A stretch of DNA of 7,478 bases. Origin: Deltaproteobacteria bacterium (GTDB lineage: Bacteria > Desulfobacterota > Desulfobaccia > Desulfobaccales > 0-14-0-80-60-11). The DNA is taken from NCBI GenBank assembly GCA_023381945.1, contig JAMCQY010000041.1:1-7478 (forward strand), read 5' to 3'. The notes under the pieces are model-generated. The model had not been told where the DNA came from. It did no database searches and saw nothing but the letters and a program-made list of their open reading frames with translations. The translations under genes were made by a program, and so were the position numbers. Shown one piece after another: positions 6,500-7,478 of the stretch; the first letter of the stretch is position 1, and every line of letters begins with the position of its first letter.

Positions 6500-7478
6500 T
6501 TATTTACACACCGCGCCCTGGCTGCCGGAGGACACCATGCGGCTGTAGCGGCCGGCGTAACCATGTTTGATTTTCGGTTCGGGTGGCCGCCAGGCTTTCC
6601 TGCGCTTTTCCAGGTCCGAATCATCCACCAGCAGGGTCAGGGTTTTGGCCGGAATGTCGATCTTAATGCGATCGCCTTCCTGCACCAAGGCGATGGGGCC
6701 GCCTTCGGCGGCCTCCGGGGAGATGTGGCCGATGGCCGCGCCCCGGGTCCCGCCGCTGAAGCGGCCGTCGGTCAACAGGGCCACCTGCGTATCCAGACCC
6801 ATGCCGGCGATGGCCGAGGTGGGGGTGAGCATCTCCCGCATGCCAGGGCCGCCCTTGGGGCCTTCGTAGCGGATGACCACAATGTCGCCGGGCTTGATCT
6901 TGCCGTCCAGAATGGCCCGGGTGGCCTCTTCTTCGGCATCGAAGACCCGCGCGGAACCTTCGTTTACCAGCATCTTTTCATCCACCGCCGACTGCTTTAC
7001 CACCCCGCCCTCAGGGGCCAGGTTGCCCTTGAGGACGGCGATGCCTCCCTGAGCATGATAAGGGTTGCTCAAAGGCCGGATAACCTCTGGGTCAAGCACC
7101 TTGATGCCGGCCAGGTTGTCAGCTATGGTCTGCCCGGTGACGCTCATAGGCTCTCCCGAAACCAGTCCGGCCTCCAGCAAGGTTTTCATCACCGCCGGCA
7201 CCCCACCGGCCAGATCCAGATCCTCCATGTGATGCGGGCCGCCGGGGCTCATGGAGCAGAGGTGGGGGGTGCGGCTGGAGATTTTATTGAACAGGTCCAG
7301 GGACAGGTCGATGCCGGCCTCCCGGGCGATGGCCGGAACGTGGAGCACGGTGTTGGTGGAGCACCCCAGGGCCATATCCACCGCCATGGCGTTTTGGAAG
7401 GCCTCCAGGGTGGCGATCTGCCGGGGCAGAATTTGGTTTTCCACCATATTCATGATCTTAAAACCCGCTTCCTTGGCC
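6500..7478 (-). CDS. ilvD: Dihydroxy-acid dehydratase, C-terminal part (cut by right window edge)
   Basis: IlvD removes water from 2,3-dihydroxy-3-methylbutanoate and its methylpentanoate homologue to give the 2-oxo acids in valine, isoleucine and leucine synthesis (EC 4.2.1.9), using an iron-sulfur cluster and Mg2+. The frame is open through the right edge, and codons before the Met at 7451-7453 (AKEAGFKI) also fit the family, so that Met is not the start. About 325 of the usual 550-560 residues are visible. Counting from that Met: [13 protein letters not shown] at 26-38, [12 protein letters not shown] at 61-72, [16 protein letters not shown] at 74-89, [15 protein letters not shown] at 195-209, and the second IlvD/Edd signature [13 protein letters not shown] at 226-238, whose Ser233 is the expected catalytic base. 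The cluster cysteines lie in the missing N-terminal part. IlvD rather than Edd is favoured by [15 protein letters not shown] and the overall fit. Confidence 0.96.
   Translation of the reverse strand, partial: AKEAGFKIMNMVENQILPRQIATLEAFQNAMAVDMALGCSTNTVLHVPAIAREAGIDLSLDLFNKISSRTPHLCSMSPGGPHHMEDLDLAGGVPAVMKTLLEAGLVSGEPMSVTGQTIADNLAGIKVLDPEVIRPLSNPYHAQGGIAVLKGNLAPEGGVVKQSAVDEKMLVNEGSARVFDAEEEATRAILDGKIKPGDIVVIRYEGPKGGPGMREMLTPTSAIAGMGLDTQVALLTDGRFSGGTRGAAIGHISPEAAEGGPIALVQEGDRIKIDIPAKTLTLLVDDSDLEKRRKAWRPPEPKIKHGYAGRYSRMVSSGSQGAVCK

Overview
The window looks like chromosomal DNA of a moderately GC-rich Gram-negative bacterium. The long GyrB has the extra domain after TOPRIM typical of proteobacterial-type gyrases. 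Intergenic GC-rich palindromes and the unknown small genes recall Desulfobacterota (former Deltaproteobacteria); that placement is an inference. Every supportable gene lies on the minus strand, so in transcription order the window reads from its right end to its left end.

Layout in transcription order: (1) ilvD, dihydroxy-acid dehydratase, cut by the right window edge, ending in a palindromic repeat followed by a T-run. (2) A 279-base spacer that must hold the dnaN control region. (3) dnaN, the DNA polymerase III beta clamp. (4) Two adjacent palindromes, then a 147-aa cysteine-containing protein resembling the TIGR04076 family. (5) A strongly A/T-rich stretch of about 1.2 kb (roughly 3373-4565), unlike its flanks. 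It holds a truncated, frameshifted GNAT acetyltransferase remnant, a short GC-rich open-frame remnant of unknown origin, and a 256-aa three-TM membrane protein. The last 57 codons of the membrane protein gene carry their own strong ribosome binding site and ATG in the same frame. (6) gyrB, starting at TTG. (7) A hairpin, then a 134-aa protein perhaps of beta-barrel (AOC/dirigent-like) type. (8) A palindromic repeat and the start of a zinc-ribbon protein cut by the left window edge.

dnaN and gyrB are the replication pair usually found as dnaA-dnaN-recF-gyrB near the origin. Here dnaA is not upstream of dnaN (ilvD is), recF is not present between dnaN and gyrB, and the A/T-rich stretch sits where recF would be expected. 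The most unusual part is this stretch: it looks acquired, it contains gene debris, and its one intact gene may encode two products through an internal start. No tRNA, rRNA, CRISPR array, complete insertion sequence or convincing DnaA-box cluster was seen.
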